Positions 45,201-54,646 of a stretch of 64,000 nt of DNA are shown here, piece after piece; the first letter of the stretch is position 1, and each line of letters opens with the position of its first letter. The notes under the pieces are model-generated. The model searched no databases, was not told the DNA's origin, and saw only the letters and a list, made by a program, of their open reading frames with translations. This DNA is from Veillonella_A intestinalis. GTDB lineage: Bacteria; Bacillota; Negativicutes; Veillonellales; Veillonellaceae. The translations under genes and the position numbers were made by a program. The stretch covers positions 117,003-181,002 of the forward strand of contig NZ_CALPCB010000005.1 in assembly GCF_943192895.1 (NCBI RefSeq), written 5' to 3'.

Positions 45201-46502
45201 TTATTTAATTAACTCATTAATTTTTAAGGCTGCTTGATGTAATGCTTCTGTAGCAGATTGACTACCATTGAGAATTACATCGCGGGCGTCGATTAAAACT
45301 TGTTCTGCCTGAAGTCCATTTTGCCCAGGGAAACTAACCCATGGCGTTACATTAGGGAGCATAGCCATCGCTTTTTTAATGTTGTCGTTTTCATCGATAA
45401 GCTTTTTGTAAGGCCCTTCTTTATCCATGTTTTTGCGTGGTGGTAAATAACCCGTTCCAGTATCCCATTTTGTTAGATTTTCTGAACTTTCTAAATATTT
45501 AATAAATTCTACCGCTGCTTTTTGCTTAGCTTCATCTTTAGAAAGAATCATTAAGAAGTTACCGCCAGCTGGTACTTTTACAGGTTTAGATCCAAAAGCT
45601 GGAAAGGTTGTAGTCATTACTTTAAATTGGGATGATTTTTCAAAGTTAGCTCGTTTACCAATAGTGGTAGCCACCATTGCTAACTTCCCTGATGTAAAGC
45701 TTTGGAATCCTTCTTCATTGGTTGCATGTAAGCCAGTGCCTGCTTTTATCATATCAGCAATGACTTGATAGCCTTGGGCTGCTTCTGGTGTATCAAAACC
45801 AGCTTGCCATTTGCCATCTTTTTGTATAAGCATGGTTCCACCATTAGATTCTACTAAAGCTTGATTTGTCCAAGTATCAGCATATTCTTGCATAAAGAAA
45901 GCAGGTGTTCCTGTTGCATTTTTTATTTGCTGTGCATATTGTTGGACTTCTTCCCAGGTTTTTGGTGGTGTATTTGGATCTAAGCCAGCCGCTTTAAATA
46001 TGTCTGGATTATAGTATAATACAGGCACTGATAATGAGTAAGGGACACCAACTTGCGTTCCTTCGGCCGTTTGTGCTAAACGGGCTATATTAGGTTCAAA
46101 GGTATCGTTAATAAAATTAGAATCGCCTGCTTTAGCAAATATTTTGTTAATATCTTCATTTTCAAAATTTTCATGAGCATAATTTAGAAAATTCCACCCC
46201 ATTTGCACAACATCTGGTGTTTGACCAGATGCTAGAGAGGCTTGTAAATTTTGTGTTAATCCTTTGTACATATCAGGATTGAATTTTTCAGTTACTTTAA
46301 TATTAGGATGGGTTTTATTAAAGTCATCTACTAATTCTCGAACAGTTTGTCCACCAAAACTATCTGATGCTACATGCCAATACTCTATTTCTACTACTTT
46401 GTCGTTGGTTGTTGATGTATTTGATGTGGAACCACCACAACCAGCAAACATTAATGCTGATGTCATGCAAAGAAGACCTGTTAATAGAGCCTTGTATTTC
46501 AT
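45201..46502 (-). CDS. Extracellular solute-binding lipoprotein of a sugar/glycerol-phosphate type ABC importer (UgpB-like)
   Basis: A 433-residue family-1 binding protein. The signal with lipobox LMFAGC is followed by a Ser/Thr spacer and VVEIEYWHVASDSFGGQTVRELVDDFNKTHPNIKVTEKFN. This YWH start, the segment LASGQTPDVVQMGW and the later FTSGKLAMVATTIGKRANFEKS resemble UgpB. It leads the operon SBP-permease-permease-ATPase-TIM barrel. AGGAGG precedes the ATG. sn-glycerol-3-phosphate or a glycerophosphodiester is a reasonable substrate guess, but no phosphodiesterase is present and other carbohydrates are possible. Confidence 0.88.
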   Translation of the reverse strand: MKYKALLTGLLCMTSALMFAGCGGSTSNTSTTNDKVVEIEYWHVASDSFGGQTVRELVDDFNKTHPNIKVTEKFNPDMYKGLTQNLQASLASGQTPDVVQMGWNFLNYAHENFENEDINKIFAKAGDSNFINDTFEPNIARLAQTAEGTQVGVPYSLSVPVLYYNPDIFKAAGLDPNTPPKTWEEVQQYAQQIKNATGTPAFFMQEYADTWTNQALVESNGGTMLIQKDGKWQAGFDTPEAAQGYQVIADMIKAGTGLHATNEEGFQSFTSGKLAMVATTIGKRANFEKSSQFKVMTTTFPAFGSKPVKVPAGGNFLMILSKDEAKQKAAVEFIKYLESSENLTKWDTGTGYLPPRKNMDKEGPYKKLIDENDNIKKAMAMLPNVTPWVSFPGQNGLQAEQVLIDARDVILNGSQSATEALHQAALKINELIK

Positions 46503-46688
46503 GATTTGCCTCCTACCTCTTGTGAGGTGTTATAACGATAAAAATAAAAATTAGTGCACTCTTTGTTTTCCATTTAAACATATAATTGTAAATAGAAAAG
46601 CTAGTAGTTGTAAAATTTTATTAAATTTTTATCAAGTGTTGTGTTTGGTTGATTTTAATTGGTAAATTTAAATAATAGAATGTATAAA

Positions 46689-46718
46689 AAAAGCGACTCC
46701 TATATAGGAGTCGCTTTT
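46689..46718 (-). terminator. Terminator after the OPT transporter gene
   Basis: A perfect 30-bp palindrome centred in CCTATATAGG, with A/T-rich ends giving a T tract on the minus strand. Confidence 0.85.
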
Positions 46719-46733
46719 GTGTTTTGTAAGATA

Positions 46734-48830
46734 TTATTTATGTTCTTCTTCATTGATGCGTTGGATTTCAAGGGCTTCTTCACGATTGAACTTTGTAGAT
46801 AATACAAGATTTACAAAGTAAGCAATTGTAATGAGGAATACCGCTAAGCCAAGCCATTCAGCAGTGCTAGCAAAGTCTTTGCCTACCATGCCAAGTGGAT
46901 CTTCGCCACCACCAGAGGTTACGGAAATAACGATGATTACCGCAATTAATACACCAATTAAACTTTCGCCAACAATCATGCCAGAGGCAAATAATACGCC
47001 ACGGCGATTACATTGTTCAACATCTGCATCGGCTAATTCACCGCTGCGTTCTTTTGCACGTTTTACTAAATATTTACCTACGAAATAGCTCATGAAAGAA
47101 CCAATAACAAGTGGCATTTCAAGGCTTGGTGGTAAGTAAATACCCATGCCAATCGCTAATGGTGGCAAGGATAAAGTAGCAGTTGTGCTTTTTAGAATTA
47201 AGTTAATGATAATCCCGATGATACCAATACCAACACCAATAAGGATATAGTCCCAATCAAGATTGGAACTGAAGATACCTTGTGCAATGGTTGTCATTAA
47301 GGTAGCTTGTGGTGCTGATAAAGCAGCTGATGGGTCCATTTCAGGACGAGGTAAAGCGCCTGTAAAACCATAAGCTTCATATAATAAGTTAAGTACAGGT
47401 GCGATAGCTACAGCACCAGCTACAGAACCAATTAATAAAGCAACCTGCTGTTTCCAAGGCGTAGCACCTACAAGTTGACCAGTTTTAAGGTCTTGTAGGT
47501 TATCATTAGAAATAGCAGCGATACATACTACTACGCTAGTCATAAATAGTGCCATAGCGGTAGCAAATTTTACACCGGCTTCTGTAGCAAATAAGTCATT
47601 GGCAGAGGCAATGGCAAATACTACGAGGGAGGATATGATAATCCCTAAAATACCGATACCAGAGATTGGGCTGGCAGAAGTACCAATTAGGCCTGCCATG
47701 TAACCACAAGCAGCGGCAACGAAGAAACCGATGCAGAGGGCGATTACGATGCCACAAACTACAAGTGTCCACATAAGTGCAGGATTAATATCAACTGCGC
47801 TTACAAAGGAATAGAAACAAATTACGAGACCAACTAAGATAACTAAGAATACAAGGCCAATGGTAGATGGTTTCATATCTGTATCCATACGATGTGTATC
47901 GCGTTCTTCGCTGGACATTTTCATGTTTTTAATAGAGATACGCATGCCTTCAACGATTGGTTTTGTTAGGGTAATTAAAGTCCAAATAGCAGCAATACCG
48001 ATACAACCAGCGCCGATGAAACGAACTTTTTCTTTCCAAACGGCCATAGCAAAGGATTCTACTGATTTAGCATCGCCCATAGGTAGTACATTTGTTAAGT
48101 ATGGTACGAAACCACCCCAGGCGATAATCATACCTACAAGAATAGCGATACCGCTGGCAATACCAATGAGGAAACCAGCTCCTAAAAGAGCGGTAGAGAA
48201 CCCGAGTGGGAATTGAGTTACCCCACGGCCTACGCCAAACCAGAAACTCATTTCACCAGCGAGGTAATGGAAACCGTTAGTACAAAGACTAATAATACCA
48301 GCAAAAATACCGCCACTTACGATTTCTTTCATGCCACTAGCGGATTTGCTAGTGCCTGATTCATCAGTATGTGCTTGGCTACCTACTTTTAAAATCTCGG
48401 CAGCAGCGCGACCTTCAGGATACGGTAAATCACTGTTTACAACCATAGCTCGACGAAGTGGAATGGTAAATAACACACCTAAAGAGCCCCCACAAGCACA
48501 GAGCAACAATGTTTCTCCATAAGGGAAGCCTTGCCAATAGCCTAGCATCAATAGACCTGGCAATACGAAAATAACAGCTGATAAGGTACCAGCAGCTGAT
48601 GCTTGGGTTTGCACCATGTTGTTTTCAAGGACGTTAGAGTCTTTGAAAAAACGTAGGATAGCCATAGAGATAACGGCTGCAGGAATTGAACTTGAGAAGG
48701 TTAAACCAACTTTAAGCCCTAAATAAACGTTTGACGCGGTAAAGATAATAGTTATAAGTACACCTAAGAGCATACCGCGAAACGTTAATTCCGGCAGATG
48801 TAAGTCATGACTCATAAAATCATGCTTCAT
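46734..48830 (-). CDS. OPT family oligopeptide transporter
   Basis: A proton-coupled oligopeptide or metal-chelate transporter of about 698 residues and roughly 16 membrane segments. ELTFRGMLLGVLITIIFTAS, NVYLGLKVGLTFSSSIPAAV, NNMVQTQASAAGTLSAVIF and LPYPEGRAAAEILK are the hallmark OPT (bacterial, EspB-like) blocks. It begins at ATG 48830 with AAGGAGG upstream; a longer frame to 48851 lacks a ribosome site. It is monocistronic. Substrates in bacteria are mostly unknown; peptides are the default. Confidence 0.92.
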   Translation of the reverse strand: MKHDFMSHDLHLPELTFRGMLLGVLITIIFTASNVYLGLKVGLTFSSSIPAAVISMAILRFFKDSNVLENNMVQTQASAAGTLSAVIFVLPGLLMLGYWQGFPYGETLLLCACGGSLGVLFTIPLRRAMVVNSDLPYPEGRAAAEILKVGSQAHTDESGTSKSASGMKEIVSGGIFAGIISLCTNGFHYLAGEMSFWFGVGRGVTQFPLGFSTALLGAGFLIGIASGIAILVGMIIAWGGFVPYLTNVLPMGDAKSVESFAMAVWKEKVRFIGAGCIGIAAIWTLITLTKPIVEGMRISIKNMKMSSEERDTHRMDTDMKPSTIGLVFLVILVGLVICFYSFVSAVDINPALMWTLVVCGIVIALCIGFFVAAACGYMAGLIGTSASPISGIGILGIIISSLVVFAIASANDLFATEAGVKFATAMALFMTSVVVCIAAISNDNLQDLKTGQLVGATPWKQQVALLIGSVAGAVAIAPVLNLLYEAYGFTGALPRPEMDPSAALSAPQATLMTTIAQGIFSSNLDWDYILIGVGIGIIGIIINLILKSTTATLSLPPLAIGMGIYLPPSLEMPLVIGSFMSYFVGKYLVKRAKERSGELADADVEQCNRRGVLFASGMIVGESLIGVLIAVIIVISVTSGGGEDPLGMVGKDFASTAEWLGLAVFLITIAYFVNLVLSTKFNREEALEIQRINEEEHK

Positions 48831-49061
48831 ACTAATCCTCCTTACTTGCATAAAATAATAAATAAATAATATCCTTACTAGACAATTGTATAAGATATGC
48901 GGACAAAATACAATGATTTGTCGCTAACTATATTGTATACATATAATTCATCATGAATTTTTCACTACAATCTGTTATACTTGTTATATGTTTAACGCAT
49001 ATATAGCATGAATATATGGGCGTGAAATGTAAGAAGTACATTGTTTAAGGAGGGTTTTGTA

Positions 49062-49937
49062 ATGAAACATGTATTGAAATCATATATATTAGCTGCCCTA
49101 GTGGGGACAGTTGCTTTTGGTGGTTTTGGTGTGGCACAAGCTGCCGATGTGGCAGTAGTAAAGGTTAATGCAGAACCTGCAGCTGCTGTAGTAGATGAAA
49201 GTGGTGATGTAGTAGCCGTAGCAACACCAACAGAAGCTCATAATAATACTACGGGCATTATGACGAAACGTATTTCTCAGGATATTTCCCCAGCTACCAA
49301 TAAAACGGTATGGGAAGAATCGGATAAATTAGCGCGCGAAGCAGATTTAGTAGAAGTGCCAGAAGCGAATGCGTATTACCAACGTTTGGCGGTATCTGTT
49401 TCTCCAGTAGCTGTGACTGGTGATCGTTTACATATTACGTATCCTACGGTTACATCTGTTAGCCCAGTCGTGACGAAGGCTATCAATGATCGAATTACTA
49501 AATATGTACAAACGTTACAAAAGAATTTAGAAAAAGCTAATTTAAAAGCAGACATGAAAGAAAATCTTTATATTAGCTATGATGTAGAAGCTAATGATAA
49601 AGGTATCTTCAGTGTGCTAATTAAATCTTATACGATTGGCGATCATGCAGCCAATGGTTTGAATACAGTAAAAGCATTTACCTTCAATAGTACCAGTGGT
49701 AAATTACTATCTTTAGGTGATTTTGGTGGCGTTTCTAAAGATGTATTAAATAAAGCTATCAATGAGGATGAAGAGTTAAAAGAACAATTTTTCCCTGATA
49801 ACTTGCCAATTGATAAAGTACCGACTGATTTCTATGCTACCGAAGACCATGAGTTATATATTATCTTCCAACAAGGAACAGTTGGTTCTATGGCAGCAGG
49901 TACGATTTATGTACCAGTCGGTAAAAGTAAACGCTAA
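49062..49937 (+). CDS. Secreted DUF3298/RsiV-like domain protein
   Basis: A 291-residue exported protein. The signal peptide ends near AQA-AD (about residue 25). A low-complexity Ala/Val region follows, then a domain (about 105-285) with RLAVSVSPVAVTGDRLHITYPTV, GIFSVLIKSYTIGDHAANGLNTVKAFTFN and KLLSLGDF. The last two blocks are characteristic of DUF3298/DUF4163 proteins such as RsiV and PdaC. There is no catalytic or transmembrane domain beyond the signal, so it is probably periplasmic. The ATG at 49062 has AAGGAGGG upstream. Confidence 0.75.
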   Translation: MKHVLKSYILAALVGTVAFGGFGVAQAADVAVVKVNAEPAAAVVDESGDVVAVATPTEAHNNTTGIMTKRISQDISPATNKTVWEESDKLAREADLVEVPEANAYYQRLAVSVSPVAVTGDRLHITYPTVTSVSPVVTKAINDRITKYVQTLQKNLEKANLKADMKENLYISYDVEANDKGIFSVLIKSYTIGDHAANGLNTVKAFTFNSTSGKLLSLGDFGGVSKDVLNKAINEDEELKEQFFPDNLPIDKVPTDFYATEDHELYIIFQQGTVGSMAAGTIYVPVGKSKR

Positions 49938-50011
49938 GTAAGTTAGGCTAAGTGATAGCTAGTGTTAATTGGTTTAAGTGCCTACCTGCTGATTAAAAGG
50001 TAATTCATAAT

Positions 50012-50056
50012 AAAAGGATGTCATGACTATCTGTTGATAGTTGTGACATCCTTTTT
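50012..50056. terminator. Bidirectional terminator
   Basis: AAAAGGATGTCA pairs with TGACATCCTTTTT around an inner GACTATC/GATAGTT stem. It separates the convergent DUF3298 and flavodoxin-like genes. Confidence 0.85.
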
Positions 50057-50061
50057 GATTA

Positions 50062-50718
50062 CTATAACTCGTTAGCACTAATAACTAGCTGCTGTCCGAT
50101 TTGATAGGCTCTAGTTAAATCGTGTTCAAAGTGTGCGGCTTGATATGCTTTTTTATCGCTTTCAGAGAAAATTGATGATTCAAATTTACTGTAATCATCG
50201 AATTGTACGGTATTATAGACATAATGTTTAATAGGTTCTACCCCTAAAATACGATGTACACCAGCTTCAATAGGTAATAAGCTATCTCGTAAATGGTATT
50301 GATAGCTTTGCTCTTCGGTCATGTTCATGGTATAAATAAAAGCAGAAGGAATTGTTTTGCCAAGAACAGATGGTACATCAGCGCTATAAATATAATTTGA
50401 AAAGAGGAAGCGTTCAAAGAGTGCTTGTAAGGCTGCCGTTATATTTGAAAAGTAGATAGGCGAGCCCCAAATGATAGCATCGGCTTCTTTTAATTGTTCA
50501 ATAATAGGTGTTAAATCGTCTTTAATAATACAGGTACCATGCTCTTTATCTTTGCGTTTACAATAAAAACAGCTGAAACAGCCACGATACTGTAAGGGAT
50601 AGAGTGAGATTAATTCTGTTTCAGCGCCAGCTGCTTGAGCACCAGCTAAGGCTTTATTAAGCAATTGCACTGTATTTTTGTTAGGTCGAGGGCTACCATT
50701 AATAGCGATAACTTTCAT
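50062..50718 (-). CDS. Flavodoxin-fold NAD(P)H-dependent FMN reductase
   Basis: A 218-residue flavoprotein. The FMN phosphate-binding loop INGSPRPNKNT is at 5-15, WGSPIYFSNITAALQALFERF is the second FMN-contact region, and CFSCFYCKRKDKEHGTC is a cysteine-rich stretch typical of the iron-sulfur flavoprotein/NADPH-FMN reductase group. It is divergent from a Crp/Fnr regulator with a 66-bp gap, which may control it. The electron acceptor is unknown. Confidence 0.85.
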   Translation of the reverse strand: MKVIAINGSPRPNKNTVQLLNKALAGAQAAGAETELISLYPLQYRGCFSCFYCKRKDKEHGTCIIKDDLTPIIEQLKEADAIIWGSPIYFSNITAALQALFERFLFSNYIYSADVPSVLGKTIPSAFIYTMNMTEEQSYQYHLRDSLLPIEAGVHRILGVEPIKHYVYNTVQFDDYSKFESSIFSESDKKAYQAAHFEHDLTRAYQIGQQLVISANEL

Positions 50719-50784
50719 AATAAAACTCCTTTACACATTAAATTAGAACTTTCTTTTTATAGTCGTATAAAAAAGGGGATAGCT

Positions 50785-51456
50785 ATGACATATCCAATGT
50801 ATTTTTTCTCAGAAGATTTTTTGTCGATTCGTCCATTACTTGAGGAGTTACCTGTTAAAATATTTGATTTTAAAGAAGGTGATTACCTCTGGCAACCTGG
50901 AGATTCTTTAGAATATTTACATTATATTCAGTCTGGTGTTTTACAGTTTGCTATCACGCATTCTACAGGCCGTGAAAAGATTATATCTTTTCATGGTAGA
51001 GATACTTTATTTCCTGTTTTTTATGAAGGTCCTGTACGTCTTGAACATGCGTTAGAAGCACAAATACTAGCGGATACGCATACTATGGCAGTAAAACGAA
51101 CAGATTTTCAGCAGTTATTAATGGTTCATCCGGACGTTAGTTTAGCTGTTATTCGCTGGTATACGCGCTTCGCTAATCTATTACTTTATGATACAGGACA
51201 TCAAGAATTTAATGATGGTTTTAGTAAATTATGTAATATTATTTACTTATTACTTTGTCGTGATAAAACAGAATTAATTATTAGTCAGGAACGATTGGGT
51301 CAAATCTTAGGTATGAGTCGTGTACATATTAATCGTTACTTAGGCCGACTTAAAGAAGAAGGCATTATTCAAGTGCAGCGTATGCGGATTAATGTGCTTG
51401 ACAAAGTTAAGTTGATGGCGTATTGTTCAGCTGAAACTGTGGATTTAGACTTATAA
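50785..51456 (+). CDS. Crp/Fnr-family transcriptional regulator
   Basis: A 223-residue regulator. A cyclic-nucleotide-binding-like fold (about 15-135; FKEGDYLWQPGDSLEYLHYIQSG) is followed by an HTH_Crp domain (ISQERLGQILGMSRVHINRYLGRLKEEGII). It has no N-terminal cysteine cluster for an Fe-S centre, so it is not FNR itself, and Arg/Ser residues for cAMP are not evident. The ATG at 50785 follows AAGGGGAT and is preferred over an in-frame start at 50665 that would run into the divergent gene. Confidence 0.85.
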   Translation: MTYPMYFFSEDFLSIRPLLEELPVKIFDFKEGDYLWQPGDSLEYLHYIQSGVLQFAITHSTGREKIISFHGRDTLFPVFYEGPVRLEHALEAQILADTHTMAVKRTDFQQLLMVHPDVSLAVIRWYTRFANLLLYDTGHQEFNDGFSKLCNIIYLLLCRDKTELIISQERLGQILGMSRVHINRYLGRLKEEGIIQVQRMRINVLDKVKLMAYCSAETVDLDL

Positions 51457-51570
51457 CACTAATGCTATTTACTAGAAAAAATTTTATTAAGAAATATACA
51501 GGTAGGTCATGGCTTATTTTAGTATAAACAAGATGTCATACTATTGTCTGTAAACTAGGTTACACAACTT

Positions 51571-51631
51571 AAAAAAGCCCTTAGGTGCAATATACTTATA
51601 CATTGTTAGTATATGTGCCGTAAGGGCTTTT
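51571..51631. terminator. Bidirectional terminator with nested stem
   Basis: AAAAAAGCCCTTA pairs with TAAGGGCTTTT and encloses a further stem (TATACTTATACA region with TATATG). It separates the convergent Crp-like gene and ychF. Confidence 0.82.
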
Positions 51632-51690
51632 AGCTATTTATTTGTATGGAATGTTTACGTTTTATGTTTATGTAACTTTAAAAGTATGGA

Positions 51691-52797
51691 TTACACATTG
51701 AAGCGGAAGTAGGTTACGTCCCCATCTTTCATCACGTATTCTTTACCTTCAAGGCGCACTAGGCCTTTTTCTTTGGCTGCATTTTGGCTACCGCAAGCTA
51801 CGAGATCATCGAAGGCTACGATTTCAGCACGAATGAACCCTTTTTCAATATCAGAGTGAATTTTACCCGCTGCTTGAGGAGCTTTCGTTCCATCCACAAT
51901 GGTCCAAGCGCGTGCTTCCATTTCACCGGCTGTGAAGAAGTTGATGAGACCAAGTAATGCATAACTGGCTTTAATCAATTTATCTAAACCGCTTTCAGAT
52001 ACGCCCAACTCTTCTAAGAACGCCATGGATTCTTCATCAGATAATTCTGCAATTTCTGACTCAATGCGTGCAGATACAACAACAACGCCAGAACCTTCTT
52101 TAGCTGCATATTCCTGTACTCGTTTCACATGTTCGTTACCGGAATAATCTGAAATTTCATCTTCTGAAATATTAGCTACATAGAGGGATTTTTTGGCTGT
52201 CAGTAAGGTCAATTCTTTAAGAATTTCTAACTCTTCTTCTTCAAGACCTTGAGCTCGTACAGGAATAGCATCGCCTAAGCCTTCAATGACTTTTTCAAGA
52301 ATTGGCAGTTCGATACGAGCGTCTTTATCACCACTTTTAGCAATTTTTTCAATACGCTGTTTACGTTTTTCGACAGAATCTAAGTCAGCTAAGCAAAGTT
52401 CTGTGTTAATGATTTCAATATCACGGATTGGATCGATGGAGCCAGATACATGGGTAATATTAGGGTCATCAAAACAACGAACTACTTGAGCAATAGCGTC
52501 GACTTGGCGAATATGGCTAAGGAATTTGTTGCCTAAGCCTTCCCCTTTAGAAGCCCCTGCTACAAGACCGGCAATATCTACGAAACGCATAGCCGCAGGA
52601 ATTACTTTTTTAGATTTAAACATGTCTGCTAATTTATAAATGCGGTCGTCTGGTACATCAACGACACCCACATTTGGTTCAATGGTACAGAATGGATAGT
52701 TAGCGGCTTCAGCGCCTGCTTTAGTAATAGCATTGAATAATGTACTTTTTCCTACATTAGGAAGACCTACGATACCTACTTCAAGATTTGTGCTCAT
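51691..52797 (-). CDS. ychF: Redox-regulated ATPase YchF (OLA1 family)
   Basis: A 368-residue TRAFAC-class nucleotidase that prefers ATP and binds ribosomes. G1 GLPNVGKST is near 10-18, followed by NYPFCTIEPNVGVV and G3 DIAGLVAGASKGEGLGNKFL; the G4-equivalent is NISE rather than NKxD, as is normal for YchF. The C-terminal TGS domain (FFTAGEMEARAWTI, DIEKGFIRAEIVAFDDL) is intact. AAAGGTGG precedes the ATG. Confidence 0.95.
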   Translation of the reverse strand: MSTNLEVGIVGLPNVGKSTLFNAITKAGAEAANYPFCTIEPNVGVVDVPDDRIYKLADMFKSKKVIPAAMRFVDIAGLVAGASKGEGLGNKFLSHIRQVDAIAQVVRCFDDPNITHVSGSIDPIRDIEIINTELCLADLDSVEKRKQRIEKIAKSGDKDARIELPILEKVIEGLGDAIPVRAQGLEEEELEILKELTLLTAKKSLYVANISEDEISDYSGNEHVKRVQEYAAKEGSGVVVVSARIESEIAELSDEESMAFLEELGVSESGLDKLIKASYALLGLINFFTAGEMEARAWTIVDGTKAPQAAGKIHSDIEKGFIRAEIVAFDDLVACGSQNAAKEKGLVRLEGKEYVMKDGDVTYFRFNV

Positions 52798-52984
52798 AAT
52801 ACCACCTTTTTAAATGACTCGATATATACAAATTGTTGTTTATTTTATAACTGTGTATGTTATATGAATATGATTTTATCGTATATGCACATGACTCTAT
52901 ATGCATATCAACAATATATTATAGCATAGAAATAGTTTTACTGCATGATATTTGCGCATAGGAATTGAAATTTGCTAACTGTAT

Positions 52985-53040
52985 GAAAAAGGGGCTGAAA
53001 CAAAATGGAGAATAACATTTGCATTTCGTTACAGCCCTTT
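52985..53040 (-). terminator. Terminator after ddh
   Basis: GGGGCTG (52991-52997) and CAGCCC (53032-53037) form the base of an imperfect stem, followed by TTTTT on the minus strand. Confidence 0.72.
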
Positions 53041-53071
53041 ATATGGAGTGTGTTATAAGTTACATTTTAGA

Positions 53072-54046
53072 TTATAAGGAGTGTGCACGTAATTCTTCAG
53101 CACTGTGCGTAGAAATCCAAGCTGGTGGAATATCAAAAACTGTATAAGCACCAGTACCACCATGTTTAGCTAAGCGATAAATACCACGAGCATAGGCTGT
53201 TAAAACAGAGCCCGTGAATTCTGGATTGCTATCAAGTTTTAAGGAATATTCAACTACATGACGAGTACCTTCTGTGCTTTCGCCGCTGCGAAGGACAAAA
53301 CCGCCATGAGGAATTCCTTTATGGTTTTTATCGAGCTCTTCTTGAGAGATAAAATGTACAATTGTTTCATAACCAACAAAGTAGTTTTCCATGGTTTTAA
53401 TGTCATGCTCAATTTTAGCTTTATCAGCATCATCGGCAGCTACTACATAGCATTCACGAAGATGGCCAGATTGAGCAGTTACTTCAGGCGTTTCACCATT
53501 GCGAATCTGGTCTAAATACTCTTCACGAGGTACTGTATATTGACGGGCATCAACAACACCTTCTAGGCGACGAATCGCATCGGAGTGACCTTGGCTAACA
53601 CCACGACCCCAGAAAGTATAAGATTTGCCTTGAGGTAAAATGCTTTCAGCAAATACGCGCTGTAAGGAGAACATACCTGGATCCCAACCACAGGAGATAA
53701 GAGCGGCATGACCTGCTTCTTTTGCTGCTTTATTAACATTTTCAAAGTGCTCAGGAATGCGTGCATGTGTATCGAAGCTATCAATAACTGTGAAATGTTT
53801 AGCCACCATTGGTGTTTGCTCGATTAAATCAGTCGCAGAGCCACCACAGAGTACCATAACGTCAATTTTGCCTTTGAAGTTTTCTAGTTCGCTCATAGCA
53901 TAGCTTGGTACACCACTTACAGTTTGTAAACCGCTACGACGAGAGAATATACCAACTAATTCCATATCTGGTTGTAAGTTAACAGCAGCTTCTACGCCAC
54001 GGCCAAGATTGCCATAGCCTACGATGCCTACTTTAATTAAATTCAT
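53072..54046 (-). CDS. ddh: meso-diaminopimelate D-dehydrogenase
   Basis: NADPH-dependent enzyme for one-step amination of tetrahydrodipicolinate to meso-diaminopimelate, a cell-wall and lysine precursor. The Rossmann motif VGYGNLGRGVE is at 9-19. Substrate-binding blocks CGWDPGMFSL, FWGRGVSQGHSDAIRRLEGV and HGGFVLRSGES are family-specific. At 324 residues it is full length. TAGGAGG precedes the ATG. It is monocistronic, with a terminator before ychF. Confidence 0.94.
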   Translation of the reverse strand: MNLIKVGIVGYGNLGRGVEAAVNLQPDMELVGIFSRRSGLQTVSGVPSYAMSELENFKGKIDVMVLCGGSATDLIEQTPMVAKHFTVIDSFDTHARIPEHFENVNKAAKEAGHAALISCGWDPGMFSLQRVFAESILPQGKSYTFWGRGVSQGHSDAIRRLEGVVDARQYTVPREEYLDQIRNGETPEVTAQSGHLRECYVVAADDADKAKIEHDIKTMENYFVGYETIVHFISQEELDKNHKGIPHGGFVLRSGESTEGTRHVVEYSLKLDSNPEFTGSVLTAYARGIYRLAKHGGTGAYTVFDIPPAWISTHSAEELRAHSL

Positions 54047-54236
54047 AGGTAAGACCTCCTAAATAATGTATGTGATAATAACTCTTATTTAATTATCTTG
54101 TTTTAGTATACCGTTTGATGGGCAACCTGTACAGAGAAAAATCTAATTTTCTATAGAAAATTTATTTTTGCTAGGTATATAGGCTAAATTTATGGATGAA
54201 ATATGATAAAAGTATAATTTATATCATATAAAGGTA

Positions 54237-54265
54237 TTGTGTTTTATTCTTGCTTAGGTTATAAT
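54237..54265 (+). promoter_or_regulatory. rpsF-ssb-rpsR promoter
   Basis: TTGTGT (54237-54242), 17-base spacer, TATAAT (54260-54265). The roughly 70-base leader holds a perfect CCCCTAT/ATAGGGG hairpin (54297-54315), a possible S6:S18 autoregulation site, though I see no clear CCG bulge. Confidence 0.7.
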
Positions 54266-54344
54266 AGTAAGGCTTATTGATGGTAAGCGCTTCCTACCCC
54301 TATGGAAGATAGGGGCATAAGTCCAAAAGAGGAGGTGATTTTGT

Positions 54345-54629
54345 ATGAACAAATACGAAGTCATGGTGATTGTGAAACCAGCCGAAGAAGAGACAACCAA
54401 CGCAGTTATTGAAAAAGTAGAAGCTTTGATTGCTCGTGTAGGCGGCACAGTAGAAAAGGTAGATCGTTGGGGCAAGCGTCGTCTTGCTTACGCAGTGAAA
54501 AAATTCACTGACGGTTTCTACGTATTGATTAACTTTGAAGCAGATCCTGCTGAAATCAAAGAAATCGATCGTGTATTGAAAATCAACGATGATGTCCTTA
54601 AACACCTAATTGTTAAACACGGCAAGTAA
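54345..54629 (+). CDS. rpsF: 30S ribosomal protein S6
   Basis: A 94-residue S6 with the characteristic MNKYEVMVIVKP, DRWGKRRLAYAVKKFTDGFYVL and IDRVLKINDDVLKHLIVK. GAGGAGGTGA lies upstream. It leads the classical rpsF-ssb-rpsR operon, with 17 bp to ssb. Confidence 0.97.
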   Translation: MNKYEVMVIVKPAEEETTNAVIEKVEALIARVGGTVEKVDRWGKRRLAYAVKKFTDGFYVLINFEADPAEIKEIDRVLKINDDVLKHLIVKHGK

Positions 54630-54646
54630 GCTCTGGGAGGTTTATT

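Noticed and set aside
48945..48959. AATTCAT-C-ATGAATT palindrome upstream of the DUF3298 gene, considered as an operator.
   Set aside because: Short and fully explainable by AT-rich composition; no regulator is adjacent.
54300..54605. A 101-codon minus-strand ORF opposite rpsF.
   Set aside because: It is antisense to a well-defined ribosomal protein gene and its promoter leader, with no start signal.
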